Source: Phycisphaerae bacterium
Lineage (GTDB): Bacteria; Planctomycetota; Phycisphaerae; SM23-33
Length of the DNA: 64,000 nucleotides
Reading direction: 5' to 3'
NCBI GenBank assembly: GCA_011050235.1
Contig: DRGC01000022.1
Location: 62,001 to 126,000 of the forward strand
Part shown: positions 50,437 through 58,961 of the stretch, piece by piece
Layout: every line of letters starts with the position of its first letter
How positions within the stretch are numbered: position 1 is the first letter of the stretch
Notes under the pieces: model-generated
Databases searched by the model: none
Told to the model about the DNA's origin: nothing
Seen by the model: only the letters and a program-made list of their open reading frames with translations
Program-made: the position numbers and the translations under genes

Positions 50437-51614
50437 GCCACAAGACGATTATCAACATTGGCCCGTTCCACCCGCTTCAGGAAGAGGCCGAGTTCTTTCA
50501 GCTTCACGTGGACGGCGAGACCGTCATCGACGTGGACGTCCGCCTCAGCTACAACCACCGCGGCATCGAGAAGCTCGACGAATCGAAGACCTTCGATCAG
50601 GTGCCGTTTGTGGTCGAGCGGGTCTGCGGCATTTGCTCGGCCAGCCACCCGCTGGCCTACGTCCAAGCGGTCGAGGAGATCGCCCACGTCGACGTGCCCG
50701 AGCGATCGCTCTATCTGCGGACCATCGTCAACGAACTAGAACGGCTGCACTCGCACCTGCTGTGGGTGGGTCTGGCCGGCCACTTCCTGGGGTACAACAC
50801 TGTGTTCATGTGGGCGTGGAAGTATCGCGAGCCCGTCATGGACGTGTTGGAGACCGCCACCGGCAGCCGGGTCAACTACGCCAACGCCAAGATCGGCGGC
50901 TCGCGGCGCGATATCTCCGACGAGCAGCTCCGCGAGATCGACAAGGTGGTGGGCGAACTTCATCGGCCGCTGGACATGCTGACCAACGCGGTGCTGGACG
51001 ATCCCGTCCTGCACGCGCGGCTGAAGGGCGTGGGCATCTTGAGCCCCGAGGCGGCCAAGGCCTACGGCGCCGTCGGGCCGACCGCCCGCGGCAGCGGTGT
51101 GCCCATCGACGTCCGCAGGGACGATCCCTACGCGGCCTACGATCTCGTCGACTGGGACGTGGTAACCGCTCCCGGATGCGACGTATTCGGCAAGGCGGTG
51201 GTGAGGCTGCTGGAGTGCTACGAGGCCATCAAGATCATCAAGCAATGCATCAAGCAGATTCGCCCCGGGGAGATCGACGCGAAGGTCGAGTCAATCCCGC
51301 CCGGAGAAGGCATCGGACGCGTCGAGGCCCCACGCGGCGAGACGTTCCACTACGTGCGATCCGACGGGTCCAACCGGCCGGTGCGGCACAAAATTCGGGC
51401 GCCAAGCTACGTGAACATTCCGACCTTCAAGGCCTCCTGCATCGGCCAGCAGATTGCCGACGTGGCGATTACGCTGGCGGCCGTCGACCCGTGCTATTCG
51501 TGCACCGAGCGGATGTGTCGTGTCGTCGACGCCGACACGCACGTGCAGGTCTATCAGTTTGCAGACCTGGTGAGACTATCGCAGCAAAAGACCGACCGCA
51601 TGCGGCGATCGTGA
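50433..51614 (+). CDS. Group 4 [NiFe] hydrogenase large subunit (HycE/NuoD/MbhL-like)
   Basis: 393 residues. Both Ni-binding CxxC pairs are present: ERVCGICSASH (about 62-72, L1) and DPCYSCTERM (about 352-361, L2, the group 4 form). NuoD homologues of complex I lack them, so this is a hydrogenase, not a NADH dehydrogenase subunit. NHRGIEKL and NELERLHSHLLW are conserved in the family. After L2 there is a 32-residue tail that the HycI-type protease encoded at 58381 may remove during NiFe insertion. Site of proton reduction or H2 oxidation. 74 bp precede the next gene, the largest gap in the cluster. Confidence 0.92.
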   Translation: MSHKTIINIGPFHPLQEEAEFFQLHVDGETVIDVDVRLSYNHRGIEKLDESKTFDQVPFVVERVCGICSASHPLAYVQAVEEIAHVDVPERSLYLRTIVNELERLHSHLLWVGLAGHFLGYNTVFMWAWKYREPVMDVLETATGSRVNYANAKIGGSRRDISDEQLREIDKVVGELHRPLDMLTNAVLDDPVLHARLKGVGILSPEAAKAYGAVGPTARGSGVPIDVRRDDPYAAYDLVDWDVVTAPGCDVFGKAVVRLLECYEAIKIIKQCIKQIRPGEIDAKVESIPPGEGIGRVEAPRGETFHYVRSDGSNRPVRHKIRAPSYVNIPTFKASCIGQQIADVAITLAAVDPCYSCTERMCRVVDADTHVQVYQFADLVRLSQQKTDRMRRS

Positions 51615-51688
51615 CCGACGCGGCGCGTGCGAATGAACGACATTGTTTGGGACAACCGAGCAGACGCCGAGGACTCGGCGGGTGAAGC

Positions 51689-53638
51689 ATGAACGAACTA
51701 GCTGACCAATTGGCACATCCTCTCTTGCTGCCGATCGTCATTGCGTTCGTGGCAGGAGCCGCAGCTTACGTTCTGTCTCGCCTGTGGCCCATGGGGTGCC
51801 GCCTGATCGCACTGGCGGCCAGTCTGCTCGTCCTGGGCAGCGGCATCTGTATCTTCTACCGAGGCGACGAGCTGGTGGGCTGGCAAGGCCTGACGTTCGG
51901 CTGGCACTGGATGACGTTAACGCCCGACATCTCGCTAACGGTCAACCTGGCTACAACCATGCTGGGCATGGTGGTGGTGATCGGCTCGGCGGCCTTTGCG
52001 CTGCTGATTACGATCTACAGCCTGCGGGCCATGCGGGGCGAGTACTGGGAGGGCAAGTACTACGCCTATCTGATCTGGGCGCTGGGCGGGGCCTGCATCG
52101 TGGGCCTGGCCGAGAATCTCCTGGTGCTGCTGGTCGGCTGGGAGATCGTCACGCTGATGCTGTTCCTGATGATCAGCCAGGGCCCGCGCGACGCCAAAGC
52201 CGGCGGCGCCAAAACCTACGGCATCTTGGGCTTTGCGGATGCGTGCTTGCTTCTGGCGGTGGCGCTATTGGCGACGCTGGAAGGCGGCTCGGCCAACTGG
52301 TCGCTCTCGAAGGTCCATGACGTCGGTTCTCTGGGCTCGTTGGGTTACGTGATCTACGCGCTGATTCTGGTTGCGGCGCTAGCCAAGGCCGGGGCGATTC
52401 CGCTGCACACGTGGATACCAGCCATCGCCAAGGATGCGCCAACGCCGGTGATGGCCTACCTGCCGGCGGCGCTGGATAAGTTGCTGGGCATCTACCTGCT
52501 GGCGACCCTCTCACTGCGGATGTTCGTGGTCGATTGGCCGCTGCGGGTGGTGATGATGGTCATCGGCGCGGTGACCATCCTGGCGGCAGTGCTGATGGCC
52601 ATGATGCAGCACAACCTCAAGCGCCTACTCTCGTTCCACGCGGTCAGCCAGGTCGGCTACATGGTCTTGGGGATCGGAACGGGCACGGTCATCGGCATCA
52701 TCGGCGGCCTGTTCCACATGATCAACAACGCGATCTACAAGTCCAACCTGTTCTTGATGAGCGGCGCCATTCGACGGGCGACTGGCACGGACGAGATCGA
52801 GAACATGGGCGGCCTGGCGCGGTTGCTTCCGGTGACGTTCGTGTGCGGATCAATCTCGGCGGTGGCCATTTCGGGCATGCCGCCGTTCAACGGCTTCGTC
52901 AGCAAATGGTTGGTCTATCAGGGCACGCTGCAGGTCCGACAGACCTCGCCCCCCCTGGCGGCGGCGCTGGTGACGGTGGCCGTCTTCGGCAGCGCCCTGA
53001 CGCTAGCCAGTTTTGTCAAAGTCATGTATTCGGCTTTTCTGTCGCCGGCCCCCAAGGGCGCCGCCTATGTCACCGATCGGCCTAAGGAGAGCGTCTTCAT
53101 GGCCGTGCCGATGATCATCCTGGCCCTCGCCTGCGTGATCCTGGGTCTCTGGCCAGGGCTGATGATCGACAACGTTCTGGCCCCGGTCGTAGGGGCTGGG
53201 GCAGACGACGTAACCACTGCCAACCTCGCCGTCCAAACCGACGGGCTTGGCTACTGGAGCGCCACGCAGACGACCGGACTGATCCTCATTGGCCTCTTGC
53301 TCGGTCTGATCTTCGTCTTCCTGTTCACCTGGAAGAAGCGTATCCGCGTCGTTCGCCCGTTCCTGGCCGGGGAGGTGGCCGGGGAGGCCGACGACCGCTG
53401 GCGCGTGCCGGGCACGCACTTTTACGAAACGATCGGCAAACTGCCGATCATCGGGGCGCTACTGAAACACGGTGAAGCCGGCGCCATGGACCCATACCAC
53501 TGGTCGCAGCGCCACGGCAACACCTTCGTGCAGTTGCTGCGCCGGCTGCACACCGGACTGATCAGCTTGTACGTCGCGTGGGCGCTGGGCGGGCTGGTCA
53601 TCATCCTGATATATCTGCTGCTTGCGGCAAGGACATAA
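51689..53638 (+). CDS. mrpA: Antiporter-like subunit, MrpA N-terminal/NuoL type
   Basis: 649 residues, about 16 transmembrane helices. Conserved proton-channel motifs are LLVGWEIVTLMLFLMI (Glu on TM5) and ALAKAGAIPLHTWIPAIAKDAPTPV region (Lys on TM7, split here as AKAGAIPLHTWIP), plus HNLKRLLSFHAVSQVGYM (His/Lys on TM8). It ends with a long cytoplasmic loop and extra C-terminal helix as in NuoL/MrpA. The MrpA C-terminal domain is not attached but encoded by the next gene. It opens the ion-pumping membrane arm of the complex. Ribosome site GGTGAAG is weak. Confidence 0.88.
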   Translation: MNELADQLAHPLLLPIVIAFVAGAAAYVLSRLWPMGCRLIALAASLLVLGSGICIFYRGDELVGWQGLTFGWHWMTLTPDISLTVNLATTMLGMVVVIGSAAFALLITIYSLRAMRGEYWEGKYYAYLIWALGGACIVGLAENLLVLLVGWEIVTLMLFLMISQGPRDAKAGGAKTYGILGFADACLLLAVALLATLEGGSANWSLSKVHDVGSLGSLGYVIYALILVAALAKAGAIPLHTWIPAIAKDAPTPVMAYLPAALDKLLGIYLLATLSLRMFVVDWPLRVVMMVIGAVTILAAVLMAMMQHNLKRLLSFHAVSQVGYMVLGIGTGTVIGIIGGLFHMINNAIYKSNLFLMSGAIRRATGTDEIENMGGLARLLPVTFVCGSISAVAISGMPPFNGFVSKWLVYQGTLQVRQTSPPLAAALVTVAVFGSALTLASFVKVMYSAFLSPAPKGAAYVTDRPKESVFMAVPMIILALACVILGLWPGLMIDNVLAPVVGAGADDVTTANLAVQTDGLGYWSATQTTGLILIGLLLGLIFVFLFTWKKRIRVVRPFLAGEVAGEADDRWRVPGTHFYETIGKLPIIGALLKHGEAGAMDPYHWSQRHGNTFVQLLRRLHTGLISLYVAWALGGLVIILIYLLLAART

Positions 53639-53641
53639 CCC

Positions 53642-54244
53642 ATGGGCGTGGAATTGCTGATTGTCATCCTGATCGTGTTCATGCTGGCTGCGGCTGTGAT
53701 CGCGCTGGAGGCGGACGATCTGCTCAGTTCGGTGATCGCAGTCGGAGCGGCCGGCTTTGCCCTGAGCGTCATCGACCTGCTGGTCGGCGCGCCGGACTTG
53801 GCCATCACCCAAGTGGTGGTCGAGGTGATCATGCTGGTGCTGCTGATTCGCGCGGTCCTCAAGCGACGCGACGAGGCGGCGGCCATCTCCAGCGACCTGC
53901 TGCGGACGGGCCTGTGTCTGTTGGCCTGCGGCGTGCTGCTGGCGGTGGTGTTCTTCGCGTTGGGGGGCTTGGCCGGCGATGACGCCCCCGACGGCACGAT
54001 TCCACCGTTCGGCGAGCCCGTACTGGCCAATGGCAAACGGGCGGCCGTTCCGCCTGGAGTAAGCAAGCAATACCTCGAGCAGACCGTCAGTGAGACCGGC
54101 GCCGTCAACGCGGTGACCGCGATCCTGCTGGATTTCAGAGCCTACGACACGTTGGGCGAGGCGACGGTGATCTTCGTTTCCGTCCTGGGCGCGTATGCGC
54201 TGCTCAGGCGGGTCGGACGACGCAAGGAGGGCCTGTCGCCATGA
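53642..54244 (+). CDS. MbhD-MbhE-like fusion (MrpA C-terminal and MrpB N-terminal domains)
   Basis: 200 residues. Helices at 1-70 (LIVILIVFMLAAAVIALEADDLLSSV; APDLAITQVVVEVIMLVLLI) are the DUF4040/MbhD-type unit. After a linker with LLACGVLLAVVFFALGG, the stretch NAVTAILLDFRAYDTLGEATVIF (about 148-170) is the MbhE/MrpB-type end with the conserved DFRxxDTLGE motif. In Pyrococcus Mbh these are two proteins; here they are one. It provides the linker between NuoL-like and MrpB-C-like subunits. 3 bp after the upstream gene and 4-bp overlap with the next. Confidence 0.82.
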   Translation: MGVELLIVILIVFMLAAAVIALEADDLLSSVIAVGAAGFALSVIDLLVGAPDLAITQVVVEVIMLVLLIRAVLKRRDEAAAISSDLLRTGLCLLACGVLLAVVFFALGGLAGDDAPDGTIPPFGEPVLANGKRAAVPPGVSKQYLEQTVSETGAVNAVTAILLDFRAYDTLGEATVIFVSVLGAYALLRRVGRRKEGLSP

Positions 54245-54690
54245 AGCAACATCACGGCATGACGTCCATCGTCAAGAACACCGCCCGGCTGGTGAGCGGC
54301 TTCATTGCGGTGTTCGGCCTGTACGTGGCGCTGACGGGCCACTTGGCGCCGGGCGGCGGCTTTGCCGGCGGGGTGATCCTAGCGGCCTCGGGCGTGCTGA
54401 TCGTGCTGGCGTTCGGCCGGCGGTTCTCGGCCAAGGTCATCACCGACCGCGCCGTGCACATCGCCGATGCAGCCGGGGCGGGCGTGTTCCTGCTGGTGGC
54501 GCTGCTGGGCTTCCTGGCCGGGGCCTTTTTTGCGAACTTCATCCCCACGGGCGAGCCGCATCATCTGAAGTCCGGCGGGGCGATTCCGATTTCTAACCTC
54601 GCCATCTTCGTCAAGGTCGGCGCGGGCTTGCTGGGAGCGTTCATGGCGCTGTCGGCCTTCCGCCTGACCAGTAAGGAAAGCAAGACCTGA
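54241..54690 (+). CDS. mrpB: MrpB/MbhF-like antiporter subunit
   Basis: 149 residues with four transmembrane helices. FGLYVALTGHLAPGGGFAGG (about 25-44) is the MnhB/MrpB hallmark (GHxxPGGGFQGG). The N-terminal KNTARLVSGFI and the last helix GAGLLGAFMALSAF fit the family. It is part of the Na+/H+ antiporter module and the ion path of Mbh-type complexes. ATGA overlap upstream, 15 bp to the next gene. Confidence 0.9.
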   Translation: MKQHHGMTSIVKNTARLVSGFIAVFGLYVALTGHLAPGGGFAGGVILAASGVLIVLAFGRRFSAKVITDRAVHIADAAGAGVFLLVALLGFLAGAFFANFIPTGEPHHLKSGGAIPISNLAIFVKVGAGLLGAFMALSAFRLTSKESKT

Positions 54691-54705
54691 CACCGGGAGT
54701 CGAGC

Positions 54706-55062
54706 ATGGGCATAGCCATCTACATGTTGGCGTTCGCGTTGCTGGTGGTGGGCATTTACGGCGTCATTGCTAAGCGAAACGTCATCAAGATCATTCTGGG
54801 CATTCTGATCATCGACTACGCGGTGAACATGCTGCTGGTGCTGGTAGGCTACCGCCGCGACGGGGTTGCCCCGATTCTGTCCGAAGGCCAGGACGCCAAG
54901 GCCTGGGCGGCGACCTCGGTCGACCCGCTGCCCCAAGCGATGGTGCTAACCAGCATCGTCATCGGCCTGGGCCTGACGGCGCTGATGGTGGCGATGGCCA
55001 TCCGCCTGTACCAGAAGTACGGAACGTTCGACATGAACGAGATTCGAAAACTGAAAGGCTAG
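54706..55062 (+). CDS. mrpC: MrpC/MbhG-like (NuoK-like) subunit
   Basis: 118 residues, three transmembrane helices. KRNVIKIILGILIIDYAVNMLLVLVG and QAMVLTSIVIGLGLTALMVAMA are typical of MrpC/NuoK, with Glu-free but conserved NMLL and QAMVLTAIVI motifs. It sits between MrpB and MrpD genes as in canonical mrp operons (order A-B-C-D). CGGGAG precedes the ATG; 2 bp to the next gene. Confidence 0.9.
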   Translation: MGIAIYMLAFALLVVGIYGVIAKRNVIKIILGILIIDYAVNMLLVLVGYRRDGVAPILSEGQDAKAWAATSVDPLPQAMVLTSIVIGLGLTALMVAMAIRLYQKYGTFDMNEIRKLKG

Positions 55063-55064
55063 CG

Positions 55065-56660
55065 ATGGACGCACTGGTTCCACTTCTGGTGGTCGTGCCG
55101 TTCGGCGCCGCGTTCATTCTCGTCGCGCTGGCCAACTTGCCGGGCCTGGCGCGGCGACGGGCGGAGGGCGGCGAATCGGCCGGCGATCTCGCCTCGGCGC
55201 CCGGGCCACGCCGCCACCGCGTCCTTTCTCTGCTGGCGTGTGCGGCCGTGCTGGCCAACTTCATCATCGCGCTGGCGCTGCTGCGGGCGGATATCGGCCA
55301 CATCTACGTCGGCGGCTGGGGCGACGAGAAGTCCGCCCTCGGCATCGAGTTGGTCTGTGATGGGCTCGCCAAGCTGATGGTCGTGATCATCAACATGGTT
55401 GCCTTGGTCTCCATCATCTTCTCCTGGTCGTACATGCGGCGGTTCACCAAAGTCTGGCTGTTCGAGGCCCTGTTCCTGCTGATGACGGGCGCCATGAACG
55501 GCGTGGTGTTGGCCGGCGACCTGTTCAACATGTACGTGTTCCTGGAGATCGCCGCGATCTCATCCTACGCCCTGGTGGCCTTTGGCTGTGAGGCGGAGGA
55601 ACTGGAGGCGGCCTTTAAGTACCTGATCCTTGGCACGGTCGGGTCGGCCTTCATCCTGGTCGGCGTGACGATCCTCTACTCGCTGACCGGGCACCTGAAC
55701 ATGGCCAAGGTGCACGAGCTGCTGCCGGCCGTCGGGCAGACCAGCCCGGCGGTCCTGCTGGCGGCGGCAGCCCTGCTGGGTGGACTGGCCCTCAAGGCGG
55801 CGATGGTGCCGTTCCACGCCTGGCTGCCCGACGCCCACCCCTCAGCGCCGGCGCCGATCTCGGCCATGCTGTCGGGCGTGCTGATCAAAGCCGCCGGTAT
55901 CTATGCCTTGGCCCGCATCGTCTTCAACGTGCTCGGGCCGACCACTGAATACGCGGCCATCCTGATGGCGCTGGGCGTTGTGTCGATGGTTGTCGGCATG
56001 TTCCTCGCCCTGGGCCAACAGGACTTCAAGCGTCTGCTCGCCTATAGCAGCATTTCCCAGGCGGGCTACATCGTGCTGGCCTTCGGCGTGGCGGCGCATC
56101 TGCTGGCCACCGGCGGCGACCGCAACATCGCGGGGTTGTGCATCTTCGGCGGGCTGTTCCACCTGTTCAACCACGCAGCCTTCAAGAGTCTGTTGTTCCT
56201 GTCGTCGGGCTCGATCGAGCAGCAGACGGGCACCCGCATGCTGAAGGAAATGGGCGGGCTGACCCGCCGCATGCCGGTGACCAGCTTCTGCTGCCGCATC
56301 GGTGCGCTGAGCATCGCGGGCGTGCCGCCGCTGAACGGCTTTTTCTCCAAGCTCATCATCATTATCGGCTTGGCCCTGGCGGGCCAGCTGGTTTTGGCTG
56401 CGATTGCGGCCGGCGTGGCTGTCGGCACATTGCTGATGTACGTGAAGGTGCAACGATATGCGCTCGAAGGCGAGCCGTCTGGCGCGGCTGCCAACGCTCG
56501 CGAAGCCCCGGCGATGATGTGCGTGGGCTTGGTCCTTCTGGCGGTGGTGTGCGTGGTGGCGGGCCTGGCGTTGCTGCCGTTACGAGATGTGGTGTTCGGC
56601 CCGGCTGAGGACGTTCTGCTCGGCGCGGCCGGTAAACTGACCGGAGGATTGACACCATGA
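55065..56660 (+). CDS. mrpD: MrpD/MbhH-like (NuoN/NuoM-like) antiporter subunit
   Basis: 531 residues, about 14 transmembrane helices. MYVFLEIAAISSYALVAFG (Glu on TM5) and LGGLALKAAMVPFHAWLPDA (Lys on TM7) are the ion-channel residues of this family, and QQDFKRLLAYSSISQAGYI (Lys on TM8 with His nearby) is also kept. C-terminal helix ends LLPLRDVVFGPAEDV. Second ion-translocating subunit of the complex beside the MrpA-type subunit at 51689. ATGA overlap with the next gene. Confidence 0.92.
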   Translation: MDALVPLLVVVPFGAAFILVALANLPGLARRRAEGGESAGDLASAPGPRRHRVLSLLACAAVLANFIIALALLRADIGHIYVGGWGDEKSALGIELVCDGLAKLMVVIINMVALVSIIFSWSYMRRFTKVWLFEALFLLMTGAMNGVVLAGDLFNMYVFLEIAAISSYALVAFGCEAEELEAAFKYLILGTVGSAFILVGVTILYSLTGHLNMAKVHELLPAVGQTSPAVLLAAAALLGGLALKAAMVPFHAWLPDAHPSAPAPISAMLSGVLIKAAGIYALARIVFNVLGPTTEYAAILMALGVVSMVVGMFLALGQQDFKRLLAYSSISQAGYIVLAFGVAAHLLATGGDRNIAGLCIFGGLFHLFNHAAFKSLLFLSSGSIEQQTGTRMLKEMGGLTRRMPVTSFCCRIGALSIAGVPPLNGFFSKLIIIIGLALAGQLVLAAIAAGVAVGTLLMYVKVQRYALEGEPSGAAANAREAPAMMCVGLVLLAVVCVVAGLALLPLRDVVFGPAEDVLLGAAGKLTGGLTP

Positions 56661-57142
56661 GATGGTTGCTATGCCTGGTGACGGTGTTTGCAGTGTGGAT
56701 GCTGCTGTTCTGGTCGGTCGATCCGTGGGTGATCGGGTCCGGGGCGTTCTTCTCGCTGATCATCGGCTCGTTGCTGGGAGCGGTGTTCCCCGAGGAGATG
56801 CAGATGTTCCTCAATCCGCGCCGGTGGCTGTTCTTCGCGCTGTACCTGCCCTACTTTTTCTTCTACTGCCTCCGGGCCAACGTTGACGTGATGTTCCGCG
56901 TGATCCATCCCGACGTGCCCATTCGCCCCGGCATCGTCAAGGTCCGGACCACGCTGACGAGCAGCATGGGAAAGACGTTCCTGGCCAACAGCATTACGCT
57001 GACGCCGGGAACGCTGACGGTCGATATTCACGGCCAGGATCTATACATCCACTGGATCAATATCGATACCGACGACGCGCAGAAGCGCTCAGCCGAGATT
57101 TGCGGCCGATTCGAGCCGCTGCTGAAAAGGATCTTCGAATGA
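56657..57142 (+). CDS. mrpE: MrpE/MbhA-like subunit
   Basis: 161 residues. Two transmembrane helices near the N-terminus, then FALYLPYFFFYCLRANVDVMFRV and the conserved region PGIVKVRTTLTSSMGKTFLA with NSITLTPGTLTVDI (about 101-129), which is diagnostic of MrpE. Membrane subunit with a cytoplasmic C-terminal domain; forms part of the Mrp antiporter. Overlaps the neighbouring genes by 4 bp on both sides. Confidence 0.9.
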   Translation: MRWLLCLVTVFAVWMLLFWSVDPWVIGSGAFFSLIIGSLLGAVFPEEMQMFLNPRRWLFFALYLPYFFFYCLRANVDVMFRVIHPDVPIRPGIVKVRTTLTSSMGKTFLANSITLTPGTLTVDIHGQDLYIHWINIDTDDAQKRSAEICGRFEPLLKRIFE

Positions 57143-57405
57143 CCCCGTTTGAACAAATCGCGTTCGCCGTGCTGATTCTCTCATCGGCCCTGTGCCTCTA
57201 TCGCGTCGGCCGGGGGCCAACCGCGCCGGACCGAACGGTAGCCATCGACATCCTCGGCACGCTCGTGGTGGGGTTCTGCTGCCTGATGGCCTGGCGCACC
57301 GGCCGCGACTACTACATCACCATCGCCATCGCCTGGGCCCTGATCAGTTTCGTCGGCACGCTGGCGCTCGCGAAATATCTCGAAGGCAGGAGCTACGATG
57401 CTTGA
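57139..57405 (+). CDS. mrpF: MrpF/MbhB-like subunit
   Basis: 88 residues, three transmembrane helices. RVGRGPTAPDRTVAIDILGT (about 22-41) is the conserved MrpF motif (RGPTxxDRVVAxD). ATG 57139 overlaps the TGA of mrpE. It is a small structural subunit of the Na+/H+ antiporter arm. Confidence 0.9.
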   Translation: MTPFEQIAFAVLILSSALCLYRVGRGPTAPDRTVAIDILGTLVVGFCCLMAWRTGRDYYITIAIAWALISFVGTLALAKYLEGRSYDA

Positions 57406-57793
57406 ACAGATTGCCATGTGGATTATGGGTGTCGGCCTGGCGTTCGACCTGTTCGGCTGCATCGGATTGGTGCGACTGCCCGACGTGTACAACCGCGCCC
57501 AGGCGGCCACCAAGTGCGTCACACTGGGAACGTGCATGATCCTGTTGGGCGTGGCGCTTCGGGCCTTCGGCGCCCCAGACGGGGCCATGGCCGTCAAAGC
57601 GCTCCTCTGCGCGGCGTTCGTCCTGCTGACCAGTCCCGTCGCCGCCCATGCCGTCTGTCGGGGGGCTTACCTCTCCGGCGTGAAGCTCTGGGAGGGTAGC
57701 GTGGAAGACAGCTTCTCCGAGCGGGCCGAAGAGATCCGACAGGAACAGACAACGGAAGGAAGTGTCGACCGTGAAGAAACCGAAACTGCGTGA
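57398..57793 (+). CDS. mrpG: MrpG/MbhC-like subunit
   Basis: 131 residues with three transmembrane helices. FDLFGCIGLVRLPDVYNRAQAATKC is the MrpG signature (GLxRLPDxYxRxHA), preceded by a short helix and followed by LLCAAFVLLTSPVAAHAVCRGA. The C-terminal 30 residues are hydrophilic and acidic. ATG 57398 has AGGAG 6 bp upstream and overlaps mrpF by 8 bp. It completes the A-G set. Confidence 0.9.
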   Translation: MLEQIAMWIMGVGLAFDLFGCIGLVRLPDVYNRAQAATKCVTLGTCMILLGVALRAFGAPDGAMAVKALLCAAFVLLTSPVAAHAVCRGAYLSGVKLWEGSVEDSFSERAEEIRQEQTTEGSVDREETETA

Positions 57794-58388
57794 GCTGAAG
57801 GAGGCCCTCCGGGCCGTCATCGTCGGCCCGGTGACTACCAAGTACCCCTTCGAGCCGCACACGCCGCCCGACGGGTTTCGGGGCAAGCCGGAGTTCCATG
57901 AGGATGACTGCATCGGCTGTGGGGCTTGTGCGGAGGTGTGCCCGTCCCTGTCGATCAAGGTGCTGGACATGCCCCAGTCCGACCCGCCCAAACGCCGCCT
58001 GGAACTGCGATACGACAAGTGCGTGTTCTGCGGCCAGTGCGAGCTGAACTGCACCACCAAGGAGGGTGTGAAGCTGTCGAAGGAGTTCGACCTGGCGGGC
58101 CTGGATCGTAGCGAGTTCGTGGAGTCCATCGAGCACGACTTGGTGATCTGCGAGGTCTGCGGGGCCATCGTCGGGACCATCAAGCACCTGCGCTGGGTGG
58201 CCGAGCAACTCGGCGCCAAGACCTACGCCAACCCCACGCTGATCATACTGGCCGATGGGAGCATGAAGCTGTCAACCCCCGATGCGGGGCGGCCGGGCGA
58301 GCCGACGCTGGCGCGGTCCGACATGATGCGCGTCATGTGCCCGGCCTGCCGACGGACCTCCATCGTCCGCGAATTGTGGGGTGAGTGA
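57771..58388 (+). CDS. NuoI/HycF-like ferredoxin with extra C-terminal CxxC pairs
   Basis: 205 residues from GTG 57771 (GGAAGGA 10 bp upstream; a GTG at 57762 is too near that site). CIGCGACAEVCPSLSI (about 47-62) and CVFCGQCELNC (about 84-94) bind two [4Fe-4S] clusters, as in NuoI/MbhN. The second is slightly atypical (CELNCTT instead of CxxxCP). Beyond the ferredoxin part, CEVCG (about 126-130) and CPACRR (about 190-195) form two further CxxC pairs that could make a zinc ribbon or another cluster; this is not usual in NuoI. It overlaps mrpG by 23 bp. Probably carries electrons to the NuoB-like subunit. Confidence 0.85.
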   Translation: MKKPKLRELKEALRAVIVGPVTTKYPFEPHTPPDGFRGKPEFHEDDCIGCGACAEVCPSLSIKVLDMPQSDPPKRRLELRYDKCVFCGQCELNCTTKEGVKLSKEFDLAGLDRSEFVESIEHDLVICEVCGAIVGTIKHLRWVAEQLGAKTYANPTLIILADGSMKLSTPDAGRPGEPTLARSDMMRVMCPACRRTSIVRELWGE

Positions 58389-58941
58389 TACCGTGACCCC
58401 ACGTAGCCACACGCCCGCCAGGGAGGGAATCACGGTTCGTCGGTCGATCTATGTGTTGACCCCGGACGATCTGTACGCGTTGTTGCGCCCACTGTTGACG
58501 TCCGCCGCCGTCATTGTCTGCATCGGCAGCGAACTCCACGGCGATGACGCCGCCGGCGTCATCATCGGCCGCGAATTGACCGACCAGGTCCCTTGGCCCA
58601 TCCTTAAGGCCGGGCTCGCGCCCGAGAGCTTCGTGGTCAAGATCGCCAACTACCGCCCGGACACGGTGATCCTGATCGACGCGGTCGACTTCGGGGGTCG
58701 GGCGGGTGAGGTGATCCTGGTCGACGTCGACCGCATCGTCGGCGTCGCCGCCGGCACGCACGGGCCCAGTTTGATGCCGTTTGTCGAAGCGCTACAGTTG
58801 ATGCATCGCTGCGACCTGGTCGTGCTGGGCATTCAACCGTTGGAGACCCGGGTCGGGGACGATCTCAGTCCCCCGGTCCGACAGGCCGTCTCGCGCGTCG
58901 TGGGGGCGATCCACGCCCTGGCCGACGACGACGGGAGTTGA
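58381..58941 (+). CDS. Hydrogenase maturation protease (HycI/HybD family)
   Basis: 186 residues. CIGSELHGDDAAGVIIG (about 46-62) is the GNxLxGDDG-type N-terminal motif with the first Ni-sensing acidic residue; ILIDAVDFGGRAGEV (about 98-112) provides the Asp; GTHGPSLMPF (about 126-135) provides the His. These peptidases remove the C-terminal peptide of the large subunit after NiFe insertion. GTG 58381 overlaps the ferredoxin gene by 8 bp; the first 30 residues are not conserved, so a later start is possible. Its presence supports functional [NiFe] assembly; hypA-F genes are not in the window. Confidence 0.9.
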   Translation: MSDTVTPRSHTPAREGITVRRSIYVLTPDDLYALLRPLLTSAAVIVCIGSELHGDDAAGVIIGRELTDQVPWPILKAGLAPESFVVKIANYRPDTVILIDAVDFGGRAGEVILVDVDRIVGVAAGTHGPSLMPFVEALQLMHRCDLVVLGIQPLETRVGDDLSPPVRQAVSRVVGAIHALADDDGS

Positions 58942-58961
58942 ACCCCGGAAGGAAAACCATC

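Noticed and set aside
48470-51614. Respiratory complex I fragment
   Set aside because: The NuoD-like subunit has both Ni-binding CxxC pairs, and no NuoE, NuoF, NuoA, NuoJ or typical NuoG gene is present.
57762-57770. Earlier GTG start for the NuoI-like gene
   Set aside because: It lies directly against the GGAAGGA site; GTG 57771 has normal spacing.
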